Assembly (NCBI RefSeq): GCF_900107455.1
Contig: NZ_FNQB01000007.1
Span: forward strand, 1-64,000
Direction: 5' to 3'
Length of the DNA: 64,000 bases
Source: Asanoa ishikariensis
GTDB taxonomy: Bacteria > Actinomycetota > Actinomycetes > Mycobacteriales > Micromonosporaceae
Below are positions 43,068 to 52,012 of the stretch, one piece after another. Numbering within the stretch: position 1 is the first letter of the stretch; the number at the start of each line of letters is the position of its first letter. Under the pieces are notes generated by a model. The model saw only the letters and a list, made by a program, of their open reading frames with translations. It was not told where the DNA came from and did no database searches. The translations under genes were made by a program, and so were the position numbers.

Positions 43068-44543
43068 CGACCCGACGGTCACCGAGTTGGCCAGGACGTT
43101 GTAGCCCTTGGTCGCGTCCCAGGTGCCGGTGTTCGCCAGCCGCACGGAGTAGGCCGGCCGGCTCTGGAGCGCGGCCACCGGGTCGGGCAGCCACAGAGCC
43201 AGCTTGTACGTGCCCGCGACCGCACCACCGGGAACGGTGACGCCGCCGGTGACAGTGCTCGCGCCGGCCAGCCAGGTACGCGGGTCGACGCCGGACAGCG
43301 GCAGGTTGTAGCGCTGCGTCCCGTTGTCGAGCACGAGATAGACCTGCCGGGTCTTGACGAGCCCGGACCAGCCGTCGTTGGACAGGTGCGCGGTGACGCT
43401 CAGACCGCCACCGGGTGCGACGGTCGTCGGGAAGGTCGCGTCGAGCAGCCTGAGCCGATAGCCGAGCTTGCGCTTGATGCGGACAAAGCAGGTCTCGGCC
43501 GGGTCGTTGCCGCTGGCGGCGAGGTTGGCCGCCTTCCACTTGTCGGTGTTGACCGCCGCGTAGTCCTCGTTGATCTCGGTGAAGTTGAGCTTCTGCATCT
43601 CGGACTGCGCGTTGACGCACGCGGCGTCGTTGTAGCCGTCGGCGCCGCACGTCTCGCCGCCGACCATCTTGTTGTGCCCAGCCGAGGTGGCCAGGTCGTA
43701 CATCCACTGCTTCTTCTGCTCGATGTAGTACCAACCCATCCAGGACGGGTTGTCGTAGGTGCCCATGTCGTTGTAGTCGGCCAGGAAACAGTCGTTGTGG
43801 AAGCCGATCCGGTCCTTCTGCGCCTGCGTCAGGTTGCACCCGCCCGGCACGACACACGAGGTGGGATCGACCACCTCCTTGATGTAGATGGGGTAGCGCA
43901 TCGCGAGCGGGATGGTGGCTGGGGTGGTGTCGGCGATCCGCTTCATGATGCGGTAGCGGGCCGGCGCCTCCTCGACCGACGACGGGTTGGTCAGCCCGCC
44001 GGTGTGCCACTCGCCCCACGCGCCGAGGTAGCCGGTCTCCAGGTGCAGGACCACGTCGGCGTTGGCGGTGATGACGGCGTTGAGCTGGCTGATATGCGCC
44101 AGGATCTGCGCCTCGTCGACGCTGACATAGCCGTCCCAGGTGTACGCGGGCCGCAGCACGGCCTTCATGCCGGCCGCCCGGACCGCCGCGAGGCCCGATG
44201 CGAGATTGTCCAGCAACGCCTGCGGCAGGGCCTGCGTCCTGTACTTGTCGAGGTGGACATAGCTGTGGATCAGCGTGTTGCCGTTGTTCCTGGCCCGAGT
44301 AAAGGTCCGGTCGAGCAGGTCCGGGTTGAAGCCAGGAATGGTGGCGGCGTTGACGTAGTCGTTGACAGCCGGGTCGTTGATGATCTCGTAGCGGTTGTGG
44401 TAGCCGCGTTCCGGGTTGGCGACCGCGGAGGCCAGATCCGCCTGGTAGGTCACGGTGGCGGCCTGGGCCGGCGCGGCACCGATCGCCACCGTTGCCGTGA
44501 GCACCGTGCCCACGGTCAGCACCCGCAGGGTGCGAGCGAACAT
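42039..44543 (-). CDS. Secreted DUF4874/DUF4832 protein with two FN3 domains and a carbohydrate-binding-like module
   Basis: 834 residues. Signal peptide 1-28 (ends APAQA). DUF4874-like part has NPERGYHNRYE and a first barrel strand set with HLETGYLGAWGEWHTGG near 185-205; DUF4832-like part has RIGFHNDCFLADYNDMG. FN3 domains lie at about 497-585 and 592-680, each with NTSVSLSWSA- and VTGYEVFR-type strands. The last 145 residues are a beta-sandwich (VLDNFDGTPAY to the end), probably carbohydrate-binding. Expected outside the cell; activity unknown. The GEWHT Glu is a candidate catalytic residue. The last 342 residues are almost duplicated in the next gene. Confidence 0.85.
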   Translation of the reverse strand: MFARTLRVLTVGTVLTATVAIGAAPAQAATVTYQADLASAVANPERGYHNRYEIINDPAVNDYVNAATIPGFNPDLLDRTFTRARNNGNTLIHSYVHLDKYRTQALPQALLDNLASGLAAVRAAGMKAVLRPAYTWDGYVSVDEAQILAHISQLNAVITANADVVLHLETGYLGAWGEWHTGGLTNPSSVEEAPARYRIMKRIADTTPATIPLAMRYPIYIKEVVDPTSCVVPGGCNLTQAQKDRIGFHNDCFLADYNDMGTYDNPSWMGWYYIEQKKQWMYDLATSAGHNKMVGGETCGADGYNDAACVNAQSEMQKLNFTEINEDYAAVNTDKWKAANLAASGNDPAETCFVRIKRKLGYRLRLLDATFPTTVAPGGGLSVTAHLSNDGWSGLVKTRQVYLVLDNGTQRYNLPLSGVDPRTWLAGASTVTGGVTVPGGAVAGTYKLALWLPDPVAALQSRPAYSVRLANTGTWDATKGYNVLANSVTVGSCTGDCTAPSVPSGLAVSGVTNTSVSLSWSAATDNVGVTGYQVWRNGVLAGSPTGTSFTDTGRSPGQTYQYQVRAVDAAGNQSGLSATASGTTSGCSGDCTAPSAPTLSSPSKSDTTVSLSWTGSTDTVGVTGYEVFRGVTLVGSPAGTSFTDTGLTASTAYSYTVKARDAAGNRSVASNAVAVTTDATPPPPTGLVLDNFDGTPAYPSTNDLGKWTGGNCFLDGGGAGVVTGGALSLRYNNCGWFGSDVGVDLSSRTYLVVRIKGAAGGEQNRFNLGLGGSTKLFADFTLDGGAHPVITTSYQDIRIPMAANGINRNSPSQLAMGFWYGGTSTITIDHFSFQ

Positions 44544-44554
44544 GATGCTCTCCC

Positions 44555-45583
44555 CTACTCGAAGCTGATGTGGTCGATGGAGATGGTGGAGTTGCCGCCG
44601 TACCAGAAGCCCATCGCGAGCTGCGACGGCGAGTTGCGGTTGATCCCGTTGGCCGCCATCGGGATCCGGATGTCCTGATAGCTCGTGGTGATGACCGGGT
44701 GGCCGCCACCGTCCAACGTGAAGTCGCCGAACACCTTGGTGGAGCCGCCGAGCCCGAGGTTGAAGTGGCTCTGCTCCCCGCCGGCCGCACCCTTGATGCG
44801 CACGACCAGATAGGTCCGCGAGCTCAGGTCGACACCGACGTCGGAGCCGAACCAGCCACAGTTGTTGTAGCGCAGGCTCAACGCGCCACCCGTCACTACT
44901 CCAGAACCACCACCGTCGAGGAAGCAGTTCCCACCCGTCCACTTATTCAGATCATTCGTGGAGGGGTACGCCGGGGTGCCGTCGAAGTTGTCCAACACCA
45001 GCCCGGTCGGTGGCGGCGTCGCGGCGTTGGTGGTCACCGTGACCGTGTTGCTGGCGGCGGACCGGTTGCCGGCCGCGTCGCGAGCCTTGACCGTGTACGA
45101 GTAGGCCGTCGAAGCGGTCAGACCGGTGTCGGTGAAGGACGTCCCGGTCGGGCTGCCCACCAACGTCGCACCGCGGAACACCTCGTACCCGGTGACACCG
45201 ACGCTGTCCGTCGCGCCCGTCCACGAGAGCGAGACCGAGGTGTCGGTCTTCGCGGGCGACGACAGCGTCGGCGCGCTCGGTGCCGTGCAGTCGCCCGAAC
45301 ACCCGCTCGTGGTCCCGTTCACCGTCGCCGACAGACCGGACTGGTTGCCCGCGGCGTCGACCGCGCGCACCTGGTACTGGTACGTCTGCCCAGGCGAACG
45401 GCCGGTGTCCGTGAACGAGGTGCCGGTCGGCGAACCGGCCAGGACGCCGTTGCGCAGCACCTGATACCCGGTCACACCCACGTTGTCGGCGGACGCCGAC
45501 CACGACAGGGACACGCTCGTGTTCGTCACCCCCGACACCGCGAGCCCGGAGGGCACCGACGGCGCGGTGCAGTCACCCGTACA
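44555..45583. repeat. 1,029-bp direct repeat, copy B (FN3-FN3-CBM module)
   Basis: This is the partner of 42039-43067, in the same orientation and at the 3' end of the neighbouring gene. The high DNA identity argues for recent duplication or gene conversion within the operon. Confidence 0.85.
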
Positions 45584-47215
45584 CCCGCCGGTGGTCATGC
45601 TGCCGAGGTTGACCCAGCCGTCCGTGCCCTGGTTGGCGTTGGCGAACGACAGCGGCAGAGCCGGCCGCCACTGGTCGATGATCCAGTCGGTGAGCCGGCT
45701 GGCGGCCGGACGCGCGCGCAGCACGTCGGCCGTCACGGTTTCGAGGGGGTTGCGGACCTTCAACACCAGGCTGTACGAGCCGGCGGGCACACCGGCCGTG
45801 CTGAGGTTCGCGGAGAAGTTGACCGGGCGGCCGAAGTCGAGATAGGTCGGGTCGCCGCCCACGTTCCAGTCGGGGAACGCCCGGATCCGCAACGGCTGCA
45901 CCTGCCGCAGGTCCCAGCTCGTGTCCCAGGTCTTGACGATCGCCCCGGACGCGTTGCGCAGGCCGATGACCGTCGTCCACGGGTAGTAGAACGGCGCCAC
46001 ACCGTTGTTCTGCATGGTGACGCCGACCTTGAACGTACCCGAGGCGCCGCTGTTGAAGTTGGCCTGCGGGATGTGCAGGTTGTAGCCCATCTTGCGGACG
46101 CCGGCGGAGACCTTCGCGTCGCCGGTGCTGTAGCCGCCGGCCCCGGTCTGGTTGATCATCCAACTGATGTGGGTGAGCTCGGTCGCGGCGAGCACGTCGT
46201 CGACCTGGCCCGAGCCGCCGGGCCAGTTGGCGTACAGGCTGCCCTGGATCTCGGGCCGGGCCTCGCCGCCGATCGACTGGGTGACCCACCGGTTCTCGGT
46301 GCCGGTGTTGAGCTGCAACTGGAGGAACGCGTCGTCCCAGCCGTTCATCGAGACGGGCAGGGTCATGCCTTTGAGCGCGTTGCCGCGCCATTCCTTGTAC
46401 GGCCAGGAGTCGTCGTGGAAACCGATGTTCGCGTTCTCGGTGCCGGCCAGCGGGTAGCGGACCTCGAGCTGGATGTTGTTGAAAGCCGTGTCGAAGGCAC
46501 CCATCAGCGTGCGGATGGTGGTGTCCGTGGGCATCAGGTTGGGGTAGCCGTCGGCCAGGTCGCGGTCGTAGGGCCAGGTGTGCCACTCACCCCAGAGGCC
46601 GACCAGGCCCATCGTCATGAACCCGATGCGCGGGTCCGCGGTGCCGCCGGGACCGGCCCGGTCGTAGCGGTTCGCGAAGGCATTGATGAAGCTGGTGAGC
46701 GCCGCGATGACGTCGGGGTCGTCGTAGTCCGGGCTGACGGTGCCCCAGAAGCCGTTGGTACGCAACGCCATCTTGCCGTTCAGGCACGGCGGGATGCCGT
46801 TGCCGGGGTGCGTTCCGCTGCCGCCGGGATACTCGACGTAGAACCGGAAGGCGACCTGGCGGCCCCAGACGGCGGCTTCGTCGAGCGCCTTCTCGAAGAC
46901 GCTCCAGTCGAAGACCGAGCAGCTACTGGGGTCCTTCATCACCTCGTTGAGGGCGAAGTAGCTCCAGACGAGGCCGCCGGGATACTTCGCGCCCAGGTTG
47001 TCGCCGGGGAACAGGTAGGGAGCGAAGCCCTTGAGCGGTTGCCCGAGCGGGGCGTCGGCGTAGGTGTAGGAGTGGGTGGCCAGGCTCGTGTCGGGACCGG
47101 GGCCGGCCGGCGGGCGGGACGGTGGGCCCGCCGGCGCGGCGACCGCGGTGCTCGACGCCAGCACCAGGGTGAGCACCGCGGCGCTGGTGACGAGCAGCTT
47201 GCGTAGTGATGCCAT
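44555..47215 (-). CDS. Secreted DUF4832 protein with two FN3 domains and a carbohydrate-binding-like module
   Basis: 886 residues. Signal peptide 1-26 (LLVTSAAVLTLVLASSTAVA). The catalytic-like region (about 45-540) has LGQPLKGFAPYLFPG, FRFYVEYPGG, GLVGLWGEWHTWPYD, NIGFHDDSW and a C-terminal beta domain with KVGVTMQNNGVAPFYY and NFSANLSTAG. FN3 repeats at about 549-637 and 644-732 and a final binding module follow, shared with the downstream gene. An upstream in-frame GTG is a weaker start. It resembles the third gene (47269-48633) more closely in its N-terminal part than it does the first. Confidence 0.85.
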   Translation of the reverse strand: MASLRKLLVTSAAVLTLVLASSTAVAAPAGPPSRPPAGPGPDTSLATHSYTYADAPLGQPLKGFAPYLFPGDNLGAKYPGGLVWSYFALNEVMKDPSSCSVFDWSVFEKALDEAAVWGRQVAFRFYVEYPGGSGTHPGNGIPPCLNGKMALRTNGFWGTVSPDYDDPDVIAALTSFINAFANRYDRAGPGGTADPRIGFMTMGLVGLWGEWHTWPYDRDLADGYPNLMPTDTTIRTLMGAFDTAFNNIQLEVRYPLAGTENANIGFHDDSWPYKEWRGNALKGMTLPVSMNGWDDAFLQLQLNTGTENRWVTQSIGGEARPEIQGSLYANWPGGSGQVDDVLAATELTHISWMINQTGAGGYSTGDAKVSAGVRKMGYNLHIPQANFNSGASGTFKVGVTMQNNGVAPFYYPWTTVIGLRNASGAIVKTWDTSWDLRQVQPLRIRAFPDWNVGGDPTYLDFGRPVNFSANLSTAGVPAGSYSLVLKVRNPLETVTADVLRARPAASRLTDWIIDQWRPALPLSFANANQGTDGWVNLGSMTTGGCTGDCTAPSVPSGLAVSGVTNTSVSLSWSASADNVGVTGYQVLRNGVLAGSPTGTSFTDTGRSPGQTYQYQVRAVDAAGNQSGLSATVNGTTSGCSGDCTAPSAPTLSSPAKTDTSVSLSWTGATDSVGVTGYEVFRGATLVGSPTGTSFTDTGLTASTAYSYTVKARDAAGNRSAASNTVTVTTNAATPPPTGLVLDNFDGTPAYPSTNDLNKWTGGNCFLDGGGSGVVTGGALSLRYNNCGWFGSDVGVDLSSRTYLVVRIKGAAGGEQSHFNLGLGGSTKVFGDFTLDGGGHPVITTSYQDIRIPMAANGINRNSPSQLAMGFWYGGNSTISIDHISFE

Positions 47216-47268
47216 GAACCGTGTTCCCTTCGGGACGGAGTTAGGAACAGGTGCGGGGGTGCGTGCCG

Positions 47269-48633
47269 TCAGCGGGTCGTGACGGCACCGAGGTGCAGCC
47301 AGCCGGACTGGTTGTCCTGACCGGTGTTCGCGAACCGCAACGGGATGCCGTTGCGCAGCGGGTTGGGCACGCGCAGGACGATGTCGTAGCTGCCGCGCCG
47401 CAGGCCGTGGGTGTTGATCCGGGTGCTCAGCAGCGTCGGGTCCTGGCCCGGCTGGATGCCCGCCACGGACCACGGGGTGTGCCAGCGCTTGACGATGCGG
47501 CCCCGGCTGTCGACCGCGGCGAGCTCGGCGGGCCAGTCGTAGTAGAACGGCGCGGCGCCGCGGTTGGCCACTTTGACGGAGACGCGGTCGCGGGACAGCG
47601 CCGCCTGGGTGACGGTCAGCTCGTAGCCCAGCGACCGGGACGCGGCCAGCGCGCGGGCCTTGTTGTCGCCGTCGTAGCCTTCGCCGGCGAACGCCGCGTG
47701 GTTGATGAGCCACGACGCGTGGGTCCGCTCGACCGACTCCGCGTAGTCCTCGTACTGGCCGCAGCTCACCGGCTGGTCCCACAGGCACGACTGGATCTCG
47801 GGTCGCAGCTCCCCGCCGATGGGCTCCTGGCGCCACTTCTCGGTCACGCCCTCGTCGATCAGGCGCTGCACGAAGTGCCACGACTGGTTGGGCAGCGTCT
47901 CGAAGGCGAACGAGTCGTCGTGGTAGCCGATGCCGAGGCTCTTGTTCTCGGGGCTGGGATAGCGGGCCAGCAGCCTGGTCTCGTCGAACGCGGCCTCGTA
48001 GCTGCCGAGCACGCGGGACAGCACGTCGGTGCCGGGCATCCAGTTCTCCGGCTGGGTCCAGCCGTCGTACGGCCAGGTGTGCCACTCACCCCAGAAGCCG
48101 ACCAGGCCCAGGGTGATGAACCCGATCCGCGGGTCGCCGTCGTACCGCCGGCCCAGCGCGCTGATGAAGCTCTCCAGCGCCGAGACGAGCCGTGGGTCGG
48201 TGTAGTCCGGCGAGACGCTGACGCCGTTGTTGCCGAAGTCCGGGTACGGGCGGGTGACCAGGCCCTGGTCCAGCAGGTACTGCGGGATGCCGGTCGGCTT
48301 GCCGGGATAGTCGAGGTAGAACCGGAACACCGCCTGGTGGCCGCGCGACGAGATGTCGTCGAGCTGCTGTTCGAGCGCGTCCCACCGGAACTTCTTCGGC
48401 CCGGTCATCACGTCGTTCAGCGGCAGGTAGAACCACTCCATGCTGTACGGGAAGGTCTCGTAGCTGCCGGCGTACGGCAGGAAGCCCTTGAGCGGGTTGT
48501 CGGCGGGCGCGGGTGCGTAGGCCAACTGCGTCCACTGTGGATGTGATGGTGGCTGGGCCACGGCGGGTGTGCCCGTGGCGAGCACCAGGCTCGCCAGCAG
48601 GGCTATGGACAGGCGCAGGGCGCGACGGATCAT
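47269..48633 (-). CDS. Secreted DUF4832 protein, catalytic-like domain only
   Basis: 454 residues from ATG 48633, which has GAGGAGG eight bases upstream. Signal peptide 1-25 (ends TPAVA-QP). The single region carries NPLKGFLPYAGSYETFPYS, VFRFYLDYPGKPTG, GLVGFWGEWHTWPYD, LGIGYHDDSFAFE and a C-terminal beta domain with SVKVANRGAAPFYYDWP. It lacks the FN3 and binding modules of its two downstream relatives. It is the first gene of the minus operon and faces the ABC transporter genes across a 109-base regulatory gap with a ROK-type site. Confidence 0.85.
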   Translation of the reverse strand: MIRRALRLSIALLASLVLATGTPAVAQPPSHPQWTQLAYAPAPADNPLKGFLPYAGSYETFPYSMEWFYLPLNDVMTGPKKFRWDALEQQLDDISSRGHQAVFRFYLDYPGKPTGIPQYLLDQGLVTRPYPDFGNNGVSVSPDYTDPRLVSALESFISALGRRYDGDPRIGFITLGLVGFWGEWHTWPYDGWTQPENWMPGTDVLSRVLGSYEAAFDETRLLARYPSPENKSLGIGYHDDSFAFETLPNQSWHFVQRLIDEGVTEKWRQEPIGGELRPEIQSCLWDQPVSCGQYEDYAESVERTHASWLINHAAFAGEGYDGDNKARALAASRSLGYELTVTQAALSRDRVSVKVANRGAAPFYYDWPAELAAVDSRGRIVKRWHTPWSVAGIQPGQDPTLLSTRINTHGLRRGSYDIVLRVPNPLRNGIPLRFANTGQDNQSGWLHLGAVTTR

Positions 48634-48662
48634 GATCGCGGCCTCCTCGGCAGCTTCTGAAG

Positions 48663-48687
48663 TAATACGAAGAGGTGTTGACAAAAT
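48663..48687. promoter_or_regulatory. Bipartite operator ATTTTGT-N11-CGTATTA, divergent promoter copy
   Basis: Read on the minus strand it is ATTTTGT, 11 bases, CGTATTA; on the plus strand TAATACG, 11 bases, ACAAAAT. The same two half-elements with identical spacing occur at 53509-53533 before the ROK gene. It overlaps the -35 of the candidate MalF promoter and lies 30 bases from the DUF4832 start, so one bound regulator could control both operons. Confidence 0.65.
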
Positions 48688-48708
48688 TCCGAAGGTCTAC
48701 ATCATTAT
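48678..48708 (+). promoter_or_regulatory. Candidate promoter of the sugar ABC transporter operon
   Basis: TTGACA at 48678-48683 and CATTAT at 48703-48708 with a 19-base spacer, 52 bases before ATG 48761. The region is clearly AT-rich compared with its surroundings. The -35 lies inside the ROK-type site, which fits repression. Confidence 0.45.
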
Positions 48709-48760
48709 TCGAGAACGGGGCGGCTGGCAAGAGCCAGGCGAGATGGATCAGAGGCGATCT

Positions 48761-49639
48761 ATGAAGACGAAACGGCGCGACGACCGTCGAGCGGCGTGGT
48801 GGTTCCTGTTACCGGTGCTGGTGGGCTTCGCCGTCTTCTACGGCTACCCGGCCATCCGCGGCGCCTGGTACTCGGTCACCGACTACACGATGCTCAACCA
48901 GCCCTCGTTCGTGGGCGCGGACAACTACACGGAGCTCGCCCGCGACGGCGAGTTCTGGCACTCGCTCCTGGTCACCGTCTGGTACGTGGTCCTCAACATC
49001 GGCTCACAGACCCTGCTCGCGCTGGGCGTCGCGTCGCTCATGCACCGGCTGACCCGTTCGACGGTGCTGCGGGCCGCGTTGCTGCTGCCCTGGCTCGTAC
49101 CCAACGTCACCGTGGGTCTGCTCTGGATGTGGCTGCTGGACACCAACCTCGGGTTCGTCAACCACCTGCTGACCTCGCTCGGCGTCGGCCCGGTCGGGTT
49201 CCTCACGGACGCGACCTGGGCGATGCCGTCGGTCGCGGCGATCAACACCTGGGCCTACACCGGCTACACCGCGCTGCTGCTGTACGCCGGGATGCTCCAG
49301 ATACCGCAGTACCTCTACGAGAGCGCCGCGATCGACGGTGCCAACGAGTGGCGGATGTTCCGGCGGATCACGCTGCCGCTGCTGCGTCCGGTCCTGGCGC
49401 TGGTGCTCGTGGTCTCGCTGATCGGCTCGTTCCAGATCTTCGACACGATCGCGGTCACCACGTTCGGCGGCCCGGTCTCGGCGACGCGGGTCATCTACTA
49501 CTTCATCTACGAGCAGGCGTTCCGGTATTTCCACATGGGCTATGCCGCCGCCGCGGCGATCTGCCTCGCGCTGATCCTCGGCGTGCTCACCGCGATCCAG
49601 ATGCGCCTGCTGCGCGCGTCCCGGTCGGACCTGGCGTAG
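48761..49639 (+). CDS. Carbohydrate ABC transporter permease (MalF/UgpA type)
   Basis: 292 residues from ATG 48761 (GAGG six bases upstream); ATG 48743 in the same frame is an alternative. Six membrane helices. The EAA loop reads YLYESAAIDGANEWRMFRRI then TLPLLRPVL, as in CUT1 sugar permeases. It forms the membrane channel with the next gene's product and takes substrate from the lipoprotein encoded third. No ATPase gene is in the locus, so a shared MsiK-type ATPase elsewhere is likely. It is the first gene of the plus-strand operon. Confidence 0.93.
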   Translation: MKTKRRDDRRAAWWFLLPVLVGFAVFYGYPAIRGAWYSVTDYTMLNQPSFVGADNYTELARDGEFWHSLLVTVWYVVLNIGSQTLLALGVASLMHRLTRSTVLRAALLLPWLVPNVTVGLLWMWLLDTNLGFVNHLLTSLGVGPVGFLTDATWAMPSVAAINTWAYTGYTALLLYAGMLQIPQYLYESAAIDGANEWRMFRRITLPLLRPVLALVLVVSLIGSFQIFDTIAVTTFGGPVSATRVIYYFIYEQAFRYFHMGYAAAAAICLALILGVLTAIQMRLLRASRSDLA

Positions 49640-49649
49640 GGGGCCTCGC

Positions 49650-50534
49650 ATGCGTACCCGAAATCTGAGTGCCGGCCGGGTCTTCGCCTGGATCGCGATG
49701 ATCACGTTCCTGGTGGTCACGATCTTCCCGTTCTGGTGGATGGTCCGCACCGCGCTCACGCCGGCCGGCGACCTGTTCACCGACAACGCCGGGTTGCTGC
49801 CACACGACCCGACGTTCATCAACTTCCTCCGGGTGCTCGGCCTGACCACCGAAGCCGAGGCCCGCGCCGCCGGCGGTTCCGGCGCGAAGATCGACTTCGC
49901 CCGGTACCTGCTCAACTCGATCATCTACTGCGGACTGATCGCCGGGTTCCAGACGCTGTTCTGCGCGATGGCCGGCTACGCCTTCGCCCGGCTGCGTTTC
50001 CCCGGTCGCGACGCGGTCTTCGCGATCCTGATCGCCGCCCTGATGGTCCCGCCGATCTTCACGCTGCTGCCCAACTTCATCCTGGTCAAGGACCTCGGTC
50101 TGATCAACACGATGGCCGGCATGGTCGCGCCCACGATCCTGATGACGCCGTTCGCGGTGTTCTTCCTGCGCCAGTTCTTCCTGTCGCTGCCGCGCGACGT
50201 GGAGGAGGCGGCGATCCTCGACGGCAACGGCCCTTGGGGCATCTTCTGGCGGATCGCGCTGCCGATGAGCCGCGGCCCGCTGATCACCATCGGGCTGACC
50301 ACGATCGTGTGGGCCTGGAAGGACTTCCTGTGGCCGCTGCTGGTCGGCCGCGGCGAGGACAACCGCCTTGTCACCGTCGCGCTCGGCGTGTTCCGCCAGC
50401 AGTCGCCCAACACCGCACCGGACTGGACCGGCCTGATGGCCGCCTCGACGCTCTCGGTCCTGCCGGTCCTGATCCTGCTGGTCTTCATGGGCAAGCGCCT
50501 GGTCCAGTCACTGAACTTCACCGGTAGTAAGTGA
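49650..50534 (+). CDS. Carbohydrate ABC transporter permease (MalG/UgpE type)
   Basis: 294 residues, six membrane helices. The EAA loop is DVEEAAILDGNGPWGIFWRI followed by ALPMSRGPL; the preceding VFFLRQFFLSLP is typical of MalG-like CUT1 permeases. ATG 49650 lies 10 bases after the previous stop. A periplasmic-side loop near residues 45-85 with LTTEAEARAAGGSGAKIDFA is longer than usual. It pairs with the MalF-like protein to import an oligosaccharide, probably an alpha-galactoside judging by the linked hydrolases. Confidence 0.93.
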   Translation: MRTRNLSAGRVFAWIAMITFLVVTIFPFWWMVRTALTPAGDLFTDNAGLLPHDPTFINFLRVLGLTTEAEARAAGGSGAKIDFARYLLNSIIYCGLIAGFQTLFCAMAGYAFARLRFPGRDAVFAILIAALMVPPIFTLLPNFILVKDLGLINTMAGMVAPTILMTPFAVFFLRQFFLSLPRDVEEAAILDGNGPWGIFWRIALPMSRGPLITIGLTTIVWAWKDFLWPLLVGRGEDNRLVTVALGVFRQQSPNTAPDWTGLMAASTLSVLPVLILLVFMGKRLVQSLNFTGSK

Positions 50535-50589
50535 TCACTAACCAGCAAGCGAGTGAGCGATTACCAACCCGCAGAGAGAGAAGGACGAG

Positions 50590-51951
50590 ATGATCCGCAG
50601 ATCACGCGCCGGGGCAGCTCTGCTGTCCTTGGCGATGGCCGCCGGCCTGGCCGGCCTGGCCGCCTGTAGTGGCGACGACTCCGGCGACGGGGCCGACGGC
50701 GCCGTGACGCTGGACTACTGGCTGTGGGACGACAACCAGAAGGCGTCGTACCAGGCCTGCGCCGACGCGTTCCACACCTCGAACCCGAACATCACGGTCC
50801 GGATCACGCAGTCGGCGTGGGACCAGTACTGGCAGAACCTGACCACCCAGCTCGCCGCCGGCGAGGCGCCCGACGTGTGGACCAACCAGGGCTCGTACTA
50901 CCCGCAGTTCGTCACCTCGGGTCAGATCCTCGACCTCCAGCCGTACGTCAAGGCCGACAACGTCGACCTGTCGCAGTACCAGGGCGGCCTGGCCGACCTG
51001 TTCGTCAAGGACGACGCCCGTTACGGGCTCCCGAAGGACTGGGACACCATGGCCCTGGTCTTCAACACCGACCACCTCAAGGCCCAGGGCGTCGACGCGG
51101 CTTCGCTGAAGGACCTGACCTGGAACCCGACCGACGGCGGTACGTTCGAACAGCTCATCGCCAAGGCCACTGTGGACGCCAAGGGCAAGAACGGGCTGGA
51201 CCCCGCGTTCGACAAGTCGAAGATCAAGACGTTCGGCTTCCTGCCGGAGTTCAAGGACGGCTCGCAGGGCCAGAACGGCTGGGGCAACTTCGCCGCCTCG
51301 CTCGGCTTCACGTACCTCGACAAGAACCCGTGGGGCACGCAGTACAAGTACGACGACCCGCGGCTGGCCCAGGTGATCGACTGGTACAAGTCGCTGATCG
51401 CCAAGGGCTACAGCCCGGCGCTGGACAAGGCCTCCACGCTCGCCAACGACGCGCTGATGAACGCGGGCAAGGGCGCCATCACCATCACCGGCTCCTGGAT
51501 GATCAACAGCTACCTCGGTGACACCGCGAAGGTGAAGTTCGCGTTCGCACCGCTGCCGGCCGGTCCGCAGGGCCGCAAGTCGGCGATCAACGGCCTGTCG
51601 GACGCGATCTGGACGGGCACCGAGCACAAGGACGAGGCCTGGAAGTGGGTCAAGTTCCTCGCCTCCCCCGACTGCCAGAACATCGTCGGTGGCAACGCCG
51701 TGGTCTTCCCCGCCCTCAAGGACGCCAGTGAGAAGGCGCTCGACGCCCACAAAGCCAAGGGACGCGACGTGCAGGCGTTCATCGACGAGGCCTCGGCACC
51801 CGGCGGCACGTTCTTCCTGCCCATCACCGACCACGGCAGCGAGGTCAGCCAGATCGTGCAGGACGCGATCCAGTCGGCCGTGCTCGGCCAGACCGACTCG
51901 GCCTCCGCGCTGAAGAAGGCCAACGACCAGGTCAACGCGCTCTTCAAGTAG
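50590..51951 (+). CDS. Sugar-binding lipoprotein of the ABC importer
   Basis: 453 residues. The signal peptide ends with lipobox L-A-A-C (Cys about residue 26). The mature protein is a family 1 extracellular solute-binding protein: VTLDYWLWDDNQKAS, EAPDVWTNQGSYY, YGLPKDWDTMALVFNTD and a late GKGAITITGSWMI. It would capture the oligosaccharide outside the membrane and deliver it to the two permeases encoded upstream. ATG 50590 follows GAGAAGGACGAG. The 55-base gap before it holds no obvious extra signal. Confidence 0.93.
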   Translation: MIRRSRAGAALLSLAMAAGLAGLAACSGDDSGDGADGAVTLDYWLWDDNQKASYQACADAFHTSNPNITVRITQSAWDQYWQNLTTQLAAGEAPDVWTNQGSYYPQFVTSGQILDLQPYVKADNVDLSQYQGGLADLFVKDDARYGLPKDWDTMALVFNTDHLKAQGVDAASLKDLTWNPTDGGTFEQLIAKATVDAKGKNGLDPAFDKSKIKTFGFLPEFKDGSQGQNGWGNFAASLGFTYLDKNPWGTQYKYDDPRLAQVIDWYKSLIAKGYSPALDKASTLANDALMNAGKGAITITGSWMINSYLGDTAKVKFAFAPLPAGPQGRKSAINGLSDAIWTGTEHKDEAWKWVKFLASPDCQNIVGGNAVVFPALKDASEKALDAHKAKGRDVQAFIDEASAPGGTFFLPITDHGSEVSQIVQDAIQSAVLGQTDSASALKKANDQVNALFK

Positions 51952-52012
51952 CCCAACCGGTGCGGCGGGGCGCCCTGGCCCCGCCGCACCTCTCACCTCG
52001 CCGAGGAGAACA

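Noticed and set aside
42039-45583. The 1-kb direct repeats as two copies of a mobile element
   Set aside because: Both copies are in-frame 3' ends of secreted-protein genes, coding FN3 and binding modules, with no transposase and no terminal inverted repeats.
41613-47206. Very long open frames on the plus strand opposite the DUF4832 and GH4 genes (over 1,000 and 870 codons)
   Set aside because: They are mirror frames caused by high GC and codon bias: products are Arg/Val/Gly/Asp-rich without domains, and the opposite strand carries clear families with signal peptides and ribosome-binding sites.
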